From: Bimuria novae-zelandiae CBS 107.79
Taxonomy: Eukaryota; Ascomycota; Dothideomycetes; Pleosporales; Didymosphaeriaceae
DNA: 64,000 bases
Assembly (NCBI GenBank): GCA_010015655.1
Contig: ML976744.1
Location: 228,284 to 292,283, forward strand
Reading direction: 5' to 3'
Within the stretch, counting starts at the first letter, position 1. Every line of letters begins with the position of its first letter. The notes beneath the pieces are model-generated. The model did not search any database. It saw only the letters and a list, made by a program, of their open reading frames with translations, and had not been told where the DNA came from. The translations under genes were made by a program, and so were the position numbers. Below, piece after piece: positions 10,701-21,590 of this stretch.

Positions 10701-11072
10701 ATGAGCGAATGCAACCCAAACCCCGTCCCACCGACGTCCAACTCTCCAGAGACTCCCAGCCATCTCCCACTTCCACCCAAAAAGCTGTCACGCGTGGTGA
10801 AATTCTTCAAGAACAAGCTAGTTCAGGCAGTCTTTGCCGTTTCCGTTCTTGTTGTCTTGCTCGCACTTGCCCTCTGGGGCGGCGTTGAGATGGCGCGCAC
10901 GCACGGCAAGAAGCACGACGTCAAGCGTACTGTAGATACGGCGACGTCGGTGGTGACACTGCACTCGGCGTCTACAGCTTGGGTTACGAGGACCGAGATG
11001 AGTATGACCACGCAGACGCCTGGGACGACTTTGGTCACTGTCTTGGTGCCGAAGCCGAAGCCGACGGTGTGA
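10701..11072 (+). CDS. Small single-pass membrane protein (123 aa), family member 3
   Basis: ATG 10701 to TGA 11070-11072. The N-terminus is Pro-rich (NPVPP, LPLPPKK). A basic stretch (27-40) precedes a hydrophobic helix at about 42-61, then comes a Thr/Val-rich region containing TEMSMTTQTPGTTL at about 98-111 and a PKPKPTV end. It shares the TEMS..T.TP..TTL pattern and overall order with the 9600 gene, which suggests tandem duplication followed by rapid divergence. The function cannot be inferred from sequence. Confidence 0.6.
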   Translation: MSECNPNPVPPTSNSPETPSHLPLPPKKLSRVVKFFKNKLVQAVFAVSVLVVLLALALWGGVEMARTHGKKHDVKRTVDTATSVVTLHSASTAWVTRTEMSMTTQTPGTTLVTVLVPKPKPTV

Positions 11073-11257
11073 ATTTAGAACGCCTAGCTGCAGATACTGT
11101 GAGAGCATTTTTGTGTGATGTTCGTATGAAAATGTTGTTCCAAAACTGAAGGTGTAACACAATAGTATCGAAGAGACAATTTCACGATGTCCCCAACGCC
11201 GGCGCCAATGTCAACAAACCAAGCTCAATAGATCCACTATCAGTGTCATTCACGTCT

Positions 11258-12782
11258 TCAATCTTCCATCCAATCATCATTCTCGTTTCCATCCTCATCA
11301 CTCACGTTCGACAGCTCTCTGACCTTCCAAAACGCCGTTGGACCAGCTGGACCGTGAGGATCGAAACTCTTATCGTACCATACGCCAACAACACCACGCT
11401 TCGATCGCAGGCCGCCGACCTGAACTGCTTCGCTGCGCCAGCGATCTTCGTCACTGTGCACACATCAGTTGCTTGGTCCCGCAGCGTAGAGTTTCACTCA
11501 CCCATTAAACACCCATACCGTACTCCATCTCACGTCACCTTCGGCAGTCGTCCTCACGCACCCTCGTATACCCGAATTGGCGTTTGCATCCATGTTCGTG
11601 TCAACGGCGCGAGCCTTACCGCTGAAATGTACCACTGGCATCGTCGGGTCATCGTTCTTTCCTGGAGCGGTAATAGCCGTAACTGTAAGCTGCATCAGAA
11701 TATGGCGAATCGCTTCTTCCATCGTAATCGGCGGGTAGGGCTGTTCCTCGGGTGTCCGCACAGCTGTCGTGCCGAAATTGAAATGATACAAGTCGTCATA
11801 GTCCAAGAAACATACTACTCTAGCCCAGATACCGGAGATATTGTACGGATCCTGCAGGTCAAGCGGGAGATCAGAGTCCGTGGTCGGGCTGGCGGAGCTT
11901 GGGGGAGGTAGCTGGGCGAAGCGGTCTTGGAGAATGTTGGCAAATGGTGCCGACCAGGGTAGGCCGAAGCGGTCCATGTAGCGACGCGAGCAAAGACCGT
12001 TGTTGTAGCCGAGGACTACCATGATGCTTTCGATAAGCTCCCAGTCCACGCGCATGCTACCATCGTTGCGGAAGGGACCCCATCGAGAGCGCTTTGTGTA
12101 ATTGCGCAAGTCGTAGACGCGTGATCGAGCAAAAGGATGGGTAGAGAGCGTGCGTCGACCGGTTGAATTGTTGGGGATACCAAAGATGCAGTGGAGTTTT
12201 GCGCTTTTTTGGCGGGTTTCTGGATCATGTGCCTGGGATTGGGTTTCTGTGCCTGCTCTTCCATAGAGCGAGGACTTGTGTAGGAAGGTGTTTACATTTT
12301 GCGGGTCTGAAAAGAGCGAGATGAGCTCTTCTTTGTTAAGCGACGACCCGTTATGCTCTGAGCCTGTGCTAAGCAGATGATCAATTGTCTCGAGTACGAA
12401 GTCGAAGTTTTCGAACTGTGGTCGTGTTAGTGAGTAGCTCCGTACAATGGACGAAGGGCAACGCAACCTTTAGGTCTTGACTTTGCGACTGCAATATTTT
12501 TCGAAACTTGACGAGTCGTTGGAGCTCTGAGATCCAATCTGGTTCTGGGTCTGTTGGCCTGCGGCGGGGGTCATCCTACGGCAGGTTAGCGAATGATCCG
12601 CCAGACCAAGACATCCTGCAGCTTACCCAGTTTCTCAAATATTGGGCCTTATACAGCCTCTCATTTCCTTTGACGAAATGATTGAACCCAAACGATGTTT
12701 GCAGCAATGCACCCAGATCCTCGGGTTCCACCTCCTCTAGGATCTTAATGAGAACGTCGTAGTAGAGCTCCAAAAGCTCCAT
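11258..12782 (-). CDS. F-box protein (457 aa), four exons
   Basis: Exons 12782-12627, 12575-12468, 12415-11502 and 11453-11258; introns of 51, 52 and 48 bp with GT-AG ends (donors gtaagc, gttgcg, gtgagtg) and phases that fit. Residues 1-50 form an F-box-like helical region (ELLELYYDVLIKILEEVEPEDLG... LYKAQYLRNW), the Skp1-binding adaptor fold of SCF ubiquitin ligases. The C-terminus contains VQVGGLRSKRGVVGVWYDK and DPHGPAGPTAFWKV, a motif I recall from a family of fungal F-box proteins of unknown target. The intron 2 donor is the least certain boundary. A long antisense frame (11243-11911) is a shadow. Confidence 0.8.
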
Positions 12783-13832
12783 GAGGATTGTGTTGAACGA
12801 TCAAGTCAAAGCTTCACACTGTTGAAGGCTTTACCGCGTCTGCCGACGAAAATGGAAACTGATGTGAAGAGCAGGAACGACGTCCGCAGGGCACTAGATC
12901 AATGATACAACTGGGCAGCGTGGGGGGCCCGATACGGAGCCAGCCCGCGTACCACGGACCTCCGCTAAAGCTGGACGAAAGTTCACGTCCGGCAGACGAA
13001 AACGACGGACTTAGGTAACGTATGAAATATCAGCCTGGGCGTCGTGTACGAGCGGAAGGTTTGCGTTGGGATTCTCTACTTTGATGCGGCTTTGCCTTGC
13101 GGCGTGTGATTGGTCGGGACCGCGCATGGTGGGGTTCCACGAACGCAGCTTCTCTCCCATGATCGTCACTCCCTCCACGAGATACAGCTTCATCGTAATT
13201 TTTGGGGCTGCATCGCATCCCACGCGCTACTATCGATGGAATGTGTTGAATGCATGAAAGAGCTGGAATTAGTGTCGGGTCAGCCATGACAGTGCAGCAA
13301 TGCCACGATGTCATGCTGCACCCACGCCTCGAAGCCAATTGCAGTAGTTATTAAAGGATGACCACTCCTATTAAAGAAGATTTCTCGCAACGTCGATGCA
13401 TTCAAGTAGAGCAATCGTGAGGCCTGTTTTAGCACCGTTGCGATCGTATACAGTGTGGAGTGGGGAAGTAGGTTGCAGAGTGCGAACACCGCTGCATATT
13501 AAGATCGAGTGGTTGGTCATGAACGCTGGAGATCAGCTTGACGCTCACTATTGTGTAGGGTCGAGTGTGATGTAGGAGCATGTCAGAGCAGCCCATTCAC
13601 CAACCTGATACCGCAGGAGGGTCCGTCAGGTTGCAAAGAAGTGCGCAAAACCATGTTGGAAACAATGACAATCCCGTAGTCATGTCTCAAGGACTAGTGT
13701 TAAAACAGCATGTTCCAAGTTGCTGCTACAGTGCATCGCGTACAACTCGTCTAGTCATCTCATTTGCTTCGTCACACTCGAACACCTAATTTGCAGCTTC
13801 CCCTCTCTCGTCGTCACCCTGCCATTCGCGAT
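12783..13832. other. Intergenic, about 1 kb
   Basis: Between the divergent 5' end of the F-box gene and the 3' end of the MsrB gene. Only short overlapping frames without recognisable motifs; no repeat, tRNA or transposon remnant seen. Confidence 0.5.
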
Positions 13833-14490
13833 TCACTCCTTCTTTTCCTCAGGGCTGAAGTCAATAGAAACACTGTTCACACAATGCCTCTCATCCTTCG
13901 GGTTGCCGAAACGCTCGCCTTTGAAAATATGTCCCAAATGCCCTCCACAGTTGTTACACACGATCTCGGTACGCATCATGCCTAAGCCTGGGTCTGGACG
14001 CTGACCCACTGCATCTGGGAATGCATCCCAGAACGCGGGCCATCCGCATCCGGAATCAAATTTGTGGTTCGCTTTGTAGAGAGGCGCGTTGCAGCCTGCG
14101 CAAGTGTACACGCCGGCATCAGGGTAATGCTTTTCGAATTTGCCGGAGCCAGGCGGTTCGGTGCCCTTCTTGCGGAGGATGCGGAATTGTTCTGTGAGCG
14201 ATATGCGTTAGCCATGGCAAGAGTACGCCTACAAGTGACGCCCGGGCGCATTGCGACGTACCTGGAGAGAGCTGCGCCTGCCACTCTCCCTCTGTCTTCT
14301 GTACTGGGTACTGTGTGTTGTCTGCCATCTTTGTGCCGAAAAGTGCGCCTAGAAAGGGGATATTGGGCATCGATCGGATAAGTGTCGCGCGCTGAGGGGA
14401 GCAGTAGATAGATGGTTTCGCCGCTCGGAACGTTGTATTCGTGAAGGCGTGGAAGGTACGGATGATGGTCGGGATGGATGGGAAGCGCAT
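13833..14490 (-). CDS. Peptide methionine-R-sulfoxide reductase (MsrB/SelR), 195 aa
   Basis: Two exons, 14490-14262 and 14191-13833; 70-bp intron (gtacgt...cacag), phase 1. MsrB enzymes reduce methionine-R-sulfoxide in proteins using thioredoxin. Visible features are the zinc-binding pairs CAGC (107/110) and CNNC (155/158), the core FDSGCGWPAFWDA, and the catalytic Cys in RHCVNS at 180. The first ~54 residues are rich in Arg, Ser and Thr with almost no acidic residues, as in a mitochondrial presequence. Internal methionines at 41 and 55 lie just before the catalytic module and could give a shorter cytosolic form. Length is typical for a fungal MsrB with a leader. Confidence 0.92.
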
Positions 14491-15230
14491 GAAGAGGTAG
14501 TTATATGCAACTGAGACTGTTATGATGTGGAATCAATTGTTGCGAATGCAGGTGTCGATTATGGAATCTCGTGGCGGAGCTCGAGGTGCTTCAATGCGCC
14601 ACCCTCGACTTTGCCGTTTGGAGTTGATTGCGTCATGGAATCGCTGGAAATGAACATAGTCGCTTATTCTCCATACATCCGTTCAAGATAGAGTGCGCTG
14701 AATTCGCAAATTAATTGGTATCTATGTTCGACTTTGTAATTTACAGGATTCTGTTCAGTGCGAGGAGCTGAGCCTTGCGGGATAGCCATGTACACGTGAT
14801 TTGCTTATTCCCGAGGGGCCGCGGCTAGCTCCGCGGGCATCGCGAACGACGCTCTAGCCCCAAAGCAGAGGGTGATTCGGTATGATATATGGCTGTTATC
14901 ATCTTTCCGAAGGGAATAATGAAATTATATCATCAATGCGCTTTTTCTACCAAGCTACCCCGGATGCTGTTCTCTTGTGCGGCTGCTCGCAGTACCCGGA
15001 CAGACTTCCACACCAAAGCTGCAGGTGACGAACAAGCGCCCCGGTCTGCCGCCACACACCAATGAAAGCGCATGCTAAATTCAATCCGAGCTTTTTTATT
15101 CTGGTGTGGGCCTTGACCTTCACTGTGGAGGGGTGGGGTTATCTGTTCTTCCGATTCCGCACTCCTCTTCTGAGCCACTATCAAGTAAACGCCATCCGGT
15201 CTGCTTGGCTACTGTAGCACAGTATCACTG
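14491..15230. other. Intergenic, divergent promoter region of MsrB (-) and MFS (+)
   Basis: About 740 bp between two divergently read genes, so it must hold both promoters. No convincing gene; one short antisense frame (14933-15184) is without motifs. Confidence 0.5.
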
Positions 15231-17258
15231 ATGAGTGGGAAATTTACTCTCAAAGATGCGCATTTTGTTTCGGGAACACGGAATTTGCCGCCCGTTGATA
15301 TCGCCGACTCACCGGAGATAAGGCGTCAATCGGTACGATCACCCAGCAGAAGTTCGGAAATCGAACAAGAGGAAGAGGATGCATTTTTAGGGCAAGGAAG
15401 CACGGTACATGCTCAAGTAAAGGGGAAACCTGGGCTAGATGACGACAATGAACACCATAGACCCCCGCGAGACCTCATCATCCACACAAATGCCGAAGCT
15501 GGGACTGGACTGCCTCAGATCGATGAAACACAGCAGTCTGAAGCAGCAAAAGAGAAGCCTGTGACATGGTTATCGCTCCCTCGGAAAGATCAGCTGGCCG
15601 TCCTCACTCTCGCCCGTCTCAGTGAACCTCTCACTCAGACTTCGCTTGGCTCATACATCTTCTATCAGCTGAAGTCCTTCAATCCTACATTACCGGATTC
15701 TACGATTTCTTACCAAGCTGGGATTCTACATGCTGCCTTCCCAGGTGCCCAGTTCCTCACTGCGATAGCCTGGGGCCGTTTTGCAGACGCCGAGTACGGG
15801 GGCCGGAAGCGCACTATATCTATCGGCTTGCTAGGCACAATGGTTTGTTTTATAGGATACGGGTTCTCTCGTAGCTTTGCGATGGCACTCTTCTTTCGTT
15901 GCCTAGGTGGAGTACTGAATGGAAACATCGGAGTCATGAGGACGATGATCTCGGAGATCATCAAAGAGAAGAAGTATCAGAGTAGGGCATTTCTGCTAAT
16001 GCCCATGACTTTTAATATTGGCGTCATTGTAGGACCCATACTAGGTGAGTTACTATCCAGATCCATGCAAGTGTATTGCTGACTTGGGATAGGTGGTATG
16101 CTAGCGGATCCGGTCAAAAGCTATCCGTCAGTCTTTGGGCCTGATTCACTCCTCGGTGGCAAAGACGGTGTACAATGGATGATTAACTCACCGTATGCTT
16201 TACCGAATTTGGTGAACGCCGTTTTTCTACTCGCCGCTACTTTAGGCACATTTTTGTTCCTTGAAGAAACCAACGAACTTTGCAAAGACAAACCAGATCC
16301 TGGCCTTCGCCTGGGGCGCTGGATTCAAAGCAGGTTACTTCGTCGAAAATCAGCCGAAGACCATGCTTACACTGCCATTCCTGGGGACGAGTTTACTGCA
16401 GCATCAGCTATAGAGATGCAGCCTACGCTAACGTCGGTGCAACCGGATACACCTTCCCGCCGCACTAAGGAGATCGTTTCAGGCAGACCTAGACTGCCCT
16501 TTCGGCGGATTTGGACGCGAAAAGTGCTCATCACGCTGCTATCCCATGGTCTAATGGCTTGTCATGTCGGCACCTTCAATCCGCTTTGGTTCACTTTCCT
16601 GTCCGCCCCCAGGTATGATCCAAAACACCCATACCCGCCCGGCTTTAAACCTCACGGCTTCTTCCACTTCACTGGCGGCATGGCGCTCCCACCTCCACGC
16701 ATTGGCCTTGCTCTCGCAATACTAGGTGTCATCGGAATCACCTTACAGCTATTTCTATACCCAAGGCTAAGCGCTCGACTGGACACAGCGCGCAGTTATC
16801 GCACCTTCCTTCTCTTGTTTCCGTTCGCATATATTCTTTCGCCCTTCCTAAGTCTCGTGCCGAGCACGTCGAAGCCTCCTGCCGGCGTCTCTGGAGCCCT
16901 CATTTGGATAGCGATTACAGGCGTGCTGTTCGTTCAAGTATTAGCGCGCACATTTGCACTGCCGTGCACTGCTATTCTGCTCAACAATTGCTGCCCTCAT
17001 CCTTCAGTGCTTGGCACTGTGCACGGCGTGGGACAGTCGGTCTCGAGCTTCACGAGGACATTTGGCCCAATCGTATTCGGGTGGCTATTCGGAAAGGGCT
17101 TGGATATAGGTGTGGTTGCTCTGGGGTGGTGGAGCCTCGCGTGTGTAGCTGTTGTCGGTAGCATTGCAGCACAATTCGTAAGAGAAGGAGATGGGCATGA
17201 GATCCTGCTTGAAGGGGAAGTGAGAGGCAAAGATGGGACAATACAGTATACATATTGA
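15231..17258 (+). CDS. MFS transporter, ZIFL/YCR023C-like (DHA1-type), 659 aa
   Basis: Exons 15231-16044 and 16093-17258, 48-bp intron (gtgagt...gatag), phase 1. A long hydrophilic N-terminal tail (about 125 residues, acidic and Ser-rich) precedes the first helix, which starts near LPRKDQLAVLTLARLSEPL. The MFS signature lies in the loop between helices 2 and 3 (WGRFADAEYGGRKRTI), followed by FRCLGGVLNGNIGVMRTMISEI. A large central cytosolic loop with basic residues (RRKSAEDHAY to RRIWTRKV) separates the two six-helix halves. The second half contains SVLGTVHGVGQS. The family includes plant ZIFL and yeast YCR023C vacuolar/plasma-membrane carriers; the substrate cannot be told. Confidence 0.85.
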
Positions 17259-17532
17259 GGGAAAAGGTCGCCTAATGGGGAGAGAGGGCAACTAGGAAGA
17301 GACTCGGCCATGCGTAGCCATGTGACGTGGTCGGTCGGGGAATGAAATAGCTACCATGGGCTTACAAGCCGACCACCTCAACTCTGCCTCAAACCTGCCG
17401 AGGCCTCTTTGTATTCTTCTGTCTTAATATCCCACGGGTAACTTATAAGTTTTTTTTCTAACTCGAACTTATCATATAAATGCGCGTTACAGCAAAATAT
17501 TCTTGATTATACCAAATGCTTGGAGCGATTCC

Positions 17533-18410
17533 CTACATCCGTATGACCTCATCCTTGGTTGCTTCAGCGTATGTCGGAGGAGGCAGCACCACCTCCGTGT
17601 TATACTTTCCGACACCTTCAATGGTTTCCCCTGCAGATGAAAAGCCCTCCCCATCCAGCCGTTCTTCTTGTGCTTGTCCCTTGCTGTCCTCCGGACGTTT
17701 GTTCCTCCTCAGTCTCCATACTACAAATGCGATAACGATGGAAGTGACAATGGTCCCACACGTCAATCCTACTATTTTCCTCGTCCGCGCGATATCGCGC
17801 GCCTTAGCTTCATGGTCGAAGCCCGAGGGGATTTGATCGTTTGTATCATCGTCCTGGTCTCCGGATTCTGTTCCGCTGTTGCCACCTCCGGATTCTGTTC
17901 CGTTGTTGCGACCTCCAGATCCTGTTACGTTTGCCGTGCCTCCGGGCTTATCTCCTGGGCATAAACCGTGGTGTACAACATGGCCCTCAGGCGCTATTGT
18001 ATCACCCTGGCATCCAGATCTCTTACCATCAAACGATATGCCCCTCGGATATGTAGCGTTAAATATCCAGGGGTCTAATATTATTGCGTCCCGTGCGTCA
18101 TTTGTCCTCCCATTGGTACGCTTTCGGAGCGAGATGGGGAAGGGGACAGAGTAGTTCGAGTTAAAGACATTAGAATCGTAATCGAGGACAAGCATACAAA
18201 TGGCTGTGCCGCTCGTGCTTCCTGAGTTAGGGCCCATGCTGATTCGGGGAATCTGTATGCGTGTATTTGGCGAGATTGCTCGGGGACCTGGGAAGCCAAT
18301 CGACATTTCACCAAGCCATTTAAATTAATGCTCCATCTCCCAGAAGATAGGACTGAGAGTGCCGATGACAATACCTTTTGCTCCATTCACTATCTCCTTG
18401 GAGCTACCTG
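17533..18410 (-). pseudogene. 3' part (exons 2-3) of a membrane-protein gene split by LINE L3
   Basis: Exon 2 is 18407-18375 (33-bp microexon) and exon 3 is 18287-17533; the 87-bp intron 2 runs gtattg...ttcccag, phase 1. Encodes the end of an extracellular domain (CSSKEIVNGAKGPRAI...), a Gly/Ser/Asn/Asp-rich linker with NGTESG repeats and a single membrane helix (about TCGTIVTSIVIAFVVW) followed by RLRRNKR. A charged cytosolic tail ends in a PPPTY (PPxY) motif, a possible WW-domain ligand. Exon 1 lies 15.9 kb away at 34344-34743. Donor and acceptor phases agree (1, 1), giving an ancestral protein of about 395 aa. Unless the whole insertion is spliced out, the gene is dead. Confidence 0.8.
18400..18410 (+). 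repeat. Target-site duplication of L3, left copy
   Basis: GGAGCTACCTG, repeated exactly at 34273-34283. On the minus strand it reads CAG|GTAGCTCC, the acceptor of intron 1 of the split host gene plus the first bases of exon 2. Confidence 0.85.
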
Positions 18411-18469
18411 CACCTTCACCAACTTCTGAATTTTAAGAACCTGTTGAAATCTGTATATTTTTTATTAGA

Positions 18470-19259
18470 TTTAATCTTAAAATTACCTAAAACCTATCTC
18501 TACGCCATCCTCTGCCCCTGCAGTGCCTATAGCTAGTAAATGATAGCATAGAGACGCCTGCGAGACTCCCCCTAGAAGCCTCTATAGCAACCCGCCCCGC
18601 CAACCTAGAGTTAGCGAGGCACCTTAATATAAGCCACCCCTTAAGGAGATAGCTGTAGTAGCATGTAGTAGTAATACTATATCTTAACCTAGGTAGAGGA
18701 GTGCAGACCAGAAACGCGCTAGCTACTACTATAGTAACTAAAGCCCTAATAACCCACATCACGGCCGCCAAACAAGCTACCGCCACCTAGGAGGCTATAA
18801 TCTACACCCTAGCACAGGCTGTAGATAGCTACCTTAATGCCTATAAGCTCCCTAAAAAGTAGGTAGTCGCTAACGCCCTCTGCTAGCGCGTTATATAGGC
18901 CCTAAAAAACTATACTCTAGCGCTAAGCCTCTTGCGCATAGACTATACTAAGAGTATTAACACTAATGCTAGCACTAGTGCTAGCGATAGTAGCTATAAT
19001 TATAGCAAGGCTACGGGGCTAAGAATATAGGTAAACGTAGCTACTAGCGCGAACCCCTTAAGCACAGGGTACACTACCTCTAGTAGTAACTAGAGTAGCA
19101 CTAGGGCTACTACTAATAGACACACTTGCCGTAGTTAAAGCGATACTAAGGACCCTAGAATCCTTATTACCGTGCCTGCGCCGGAGCGGCTCTCACAGAG
19201 CTCACTATATGTAATTAGAAAGGCCATTTGCGACACGCTAGGCCTTAACCTTAGCGCTA
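18470..19259 (+). pseudogene. L3 ORF1, segment 1 (N-terminal/middle part, + strand)
   Basis: Read in the frame beginning at 18470 (positions congruent with 19256), the + strand gives a continuous protein broken only by TAG codons. It includes ...ITAAKQATAT, LAQAVDSYLNAYKLPKK, ALSLLRIDYTKSI, VPAPERLSQSSLYVIRK and AICDTLGLNLSA, which has the look of Tad-clade ORF1 proteins. It stops at the TA that flanks transposon A. The reading continues, in phase, at 27652 on the minus strand. Confidence 0.75.
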
Positions 19260-21395
19260 CCGTGTTTTATCAGATGACGCACAGCCATCACTTGGCGCAC
19301 GCTTACCGCCAAATTTTCGACTTCTTCACCCTCTCATAACTACACTAATATGGACCCAATTAAGGCTGCGTTAGAGTCGCTAAAATCGCTAAATCCTGGA
19401 GAAACACCTAATTACACTATAGTTGCGAAAAAGTATAGTTGTAATTAAATAACGCTGTTAAAGCGCCACCACGGGGTTTAAGGCACCTATACTTAGTGAA
19501 TTAATAATATACGCCTCCTTAATACTACGCAAGAGAAAGCTCTTATAACTTATATTAATAACTTTTGCTAACAAGGTCTACCACCTATAAGACAAATAAT
19601 ATAGAATTTCGCCTTAGAAATAGCTGGAAGAACTACTAAAAAATACTAGATTAACTACTTTATTGCTTAATATTATATTAACCTTATATTATATTAGAGC
19701 TCTAGTATGGACGCGTCACGGCATAAAGCTAATTTAGTATTTAAATATAGCCTCTACTTTAAGCTTTTAGCGTAGAAGATCGAATAGTATAACGTAGAAC
19801 CGTAATATATATATAATATAGACAAAAAAGGCTTCTTAATTAGGGTACTATTAAAGATAAAGCGCATCTTCTCCCGCCGAAGATATAAGAATGGTGGAGT
19901 AAAGCAAGTTATACAAGATAGTAATAGAAAGTAGATAATAATAATTATATATATTTGCGCCGACGGCAGTGCTCTTACGCTAACCTTAATTTACTAGGCT
20001 ATTTTTAGTAATATACAGGACTTATAGCTTTAAGATTTTAACCTATAAGAGCATAACTGTTTCTTTACTTCCTTAGCTAGTAGATGGACGAATAACAAGA
20101 TTAGCATATAATAGCTAAAACAAGTGTTTAATCGCGAGATAAAGGCAAAGGCGCGTCGCTCTTAGCGTCTCCTTATTCTTAATAGCCACGGCTCCTATAT
20201 AACAATAGAATTTATTAAGTATTATAATAAGAATTAAATTCTCCTAGCTATCTTTCCTCCTTACGCTACCTATACTCTCTAGCCACTTAATATTTACCTC
20301 TTTAAGCCTTTCTCTAGCGTATACTCTACCGAGCTTTTAGACTTTATATATAGCTATTAAGGCCTTACTTTTATTATAAAGCGCGACTTCTTTTGCATAT
20401 TCTATTACGCCTAGAATATAGCGTTTAAATATAAGATAATTATTAAGTCCTTTAAGGTTACTAGCCTCTCACCATTGAACGCAGAGGTAGTGTTATAAAA
20501 GTTTTAAAAGGTAGAAGCAGAGAGGCTATTATCCTTTAAAAATAGCTTGTTAGTACTTAGCGCTTTAGATTAGAGAAAGATAGAGCGCTTGCTACGCGAG
20601 GTTATTAAAAATACTTATTCTAAACACTTATAGTAGCTCTTTTAGATAATCTATTATATAGCCGTGCAGAAGTAGCTTCTCTAGCATAAAAATAACTGCC
20701 TTAAAGAAGCTCTTATTAATAAGAGAAAGCAGCAATAGCGTAATAAGCCTTTACTACTTAAAGCACTACTAGAGTATAATAGAGGCGCTATTCTCTAGTC
20801 GCCCGCCAAAGTCTAAGACGCCCGAGATAGGCAGGCGCAGAAGGATGCCGACGAGCAGTTGCAATAATAATAGAAGAAAGAGAAACTTGCTCTACAAAAA
20901 TAGTAGAAAGAATAGAAACAAGCCATGCTTAAGGAGAGGAAGCGTATAAGGCTTGCTGCTAAAGAAATCCGCCTCTAAGAGTAGCGTAGCAAGGCTACTA
21001 CGCGTAAAGAAGTACGTATTACACGCAAGGCTAAAAAATAACTCTAAAAAGATATATAATTATTCTAAAGGGGTACGAGACGTTAGCTAATCGCTTTTAC
21101 TACTTTATCTTATCTATATAAAGCGCCTAATATTACTAAGGTTGATTTCTCTTCTATTATTAATAAGGAGCCTACACTCGGCCCTAGCACGCGCATAAGA
21201 AATATACGCCTTCTATAGAGGTTTCGCATGTAAATTATTATAAGTAATTAATTGTTTAAGCTCCATAGACCTCTCCACTAGAAAATCTCGCGATAATAGC
21301 TCTTATATAGAGCTCTACAGCCTTAAAAGCAGTGGGTGTGGGCATCCGGAAATCGTGCGCCAAGTGATGCCCGTGCGTCATCTGATAAAACACGG
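19260..21395 (+). mobile_element. Fot1/pogo-like DNA transposon, copy A (2136 bp)
   Basis: Terminal inverted repeats of about 44 bp begin CCGTGTTTTATCAGATGACG at the left and are mirrored at the right; TA flanks at 19258-19259 and 21396-21397. The + strand from ATG 19350 encodes a decayed Fot1-type transposase: N-terminal psq HTH (MDPIKAALESLKSL...), CENP-B HTH, and DDE core with motifs resembling NIDKKGFLIRV, ICADGSALT, LLILNSHGSY and YTLQPLN. A Lys/Gln-rich C-terminus follows (about 20690-21060). The catalytic Asp codons appear partly changed to Asn, as RIP would do, and many TAG stops are present. Identical in length to copy B at 27655-29790, which lies in opposite orientation. Confidence 0.85.
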
Positions 21396-21397
21396 TA

Positions 21398-21588
21398 AGC
21401 TGTCCTAGGCTACCGCGGTTGCTACCTCTATTTTAGTACTTAGGGACGGGCGGTTAGCGTGCTTATAGGCCTAGCGACTGGCGTAGCGGTATGTGCCTAT
21501 CTCCCTCCTTATTAGCCTAATAACCTGCTTGTTAACTCGGCGAGGCGCTGCTAGGTAGTTAATATGCCTTACCTAATATAGGCTAAGA
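21398..21588 (-). pseudogene. L3 ORF1, segment 3 (C-terminal part, now inverted)
   Basis: Read on the minus strand it gives ...LAAPRRVNKQVIRLIRREIGT..., TKIEVATAVA, in the register that links segment 2 (27652-27112, via the two-base AC spacer between D and C) to segment 4 at 29793. It is flanked by TA of transposon C on one side and of transposon A on the other. Confidence 0.65.
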
Positions 21589-21590
21589 TA

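Noticed and set aside
11243..11911. 222-codon + strand open frame
   Set aside because: Antisense to the C-terminal exons of the F-box gene, whose spliced frame and HGPAGPTAFWK motif are far better supported.
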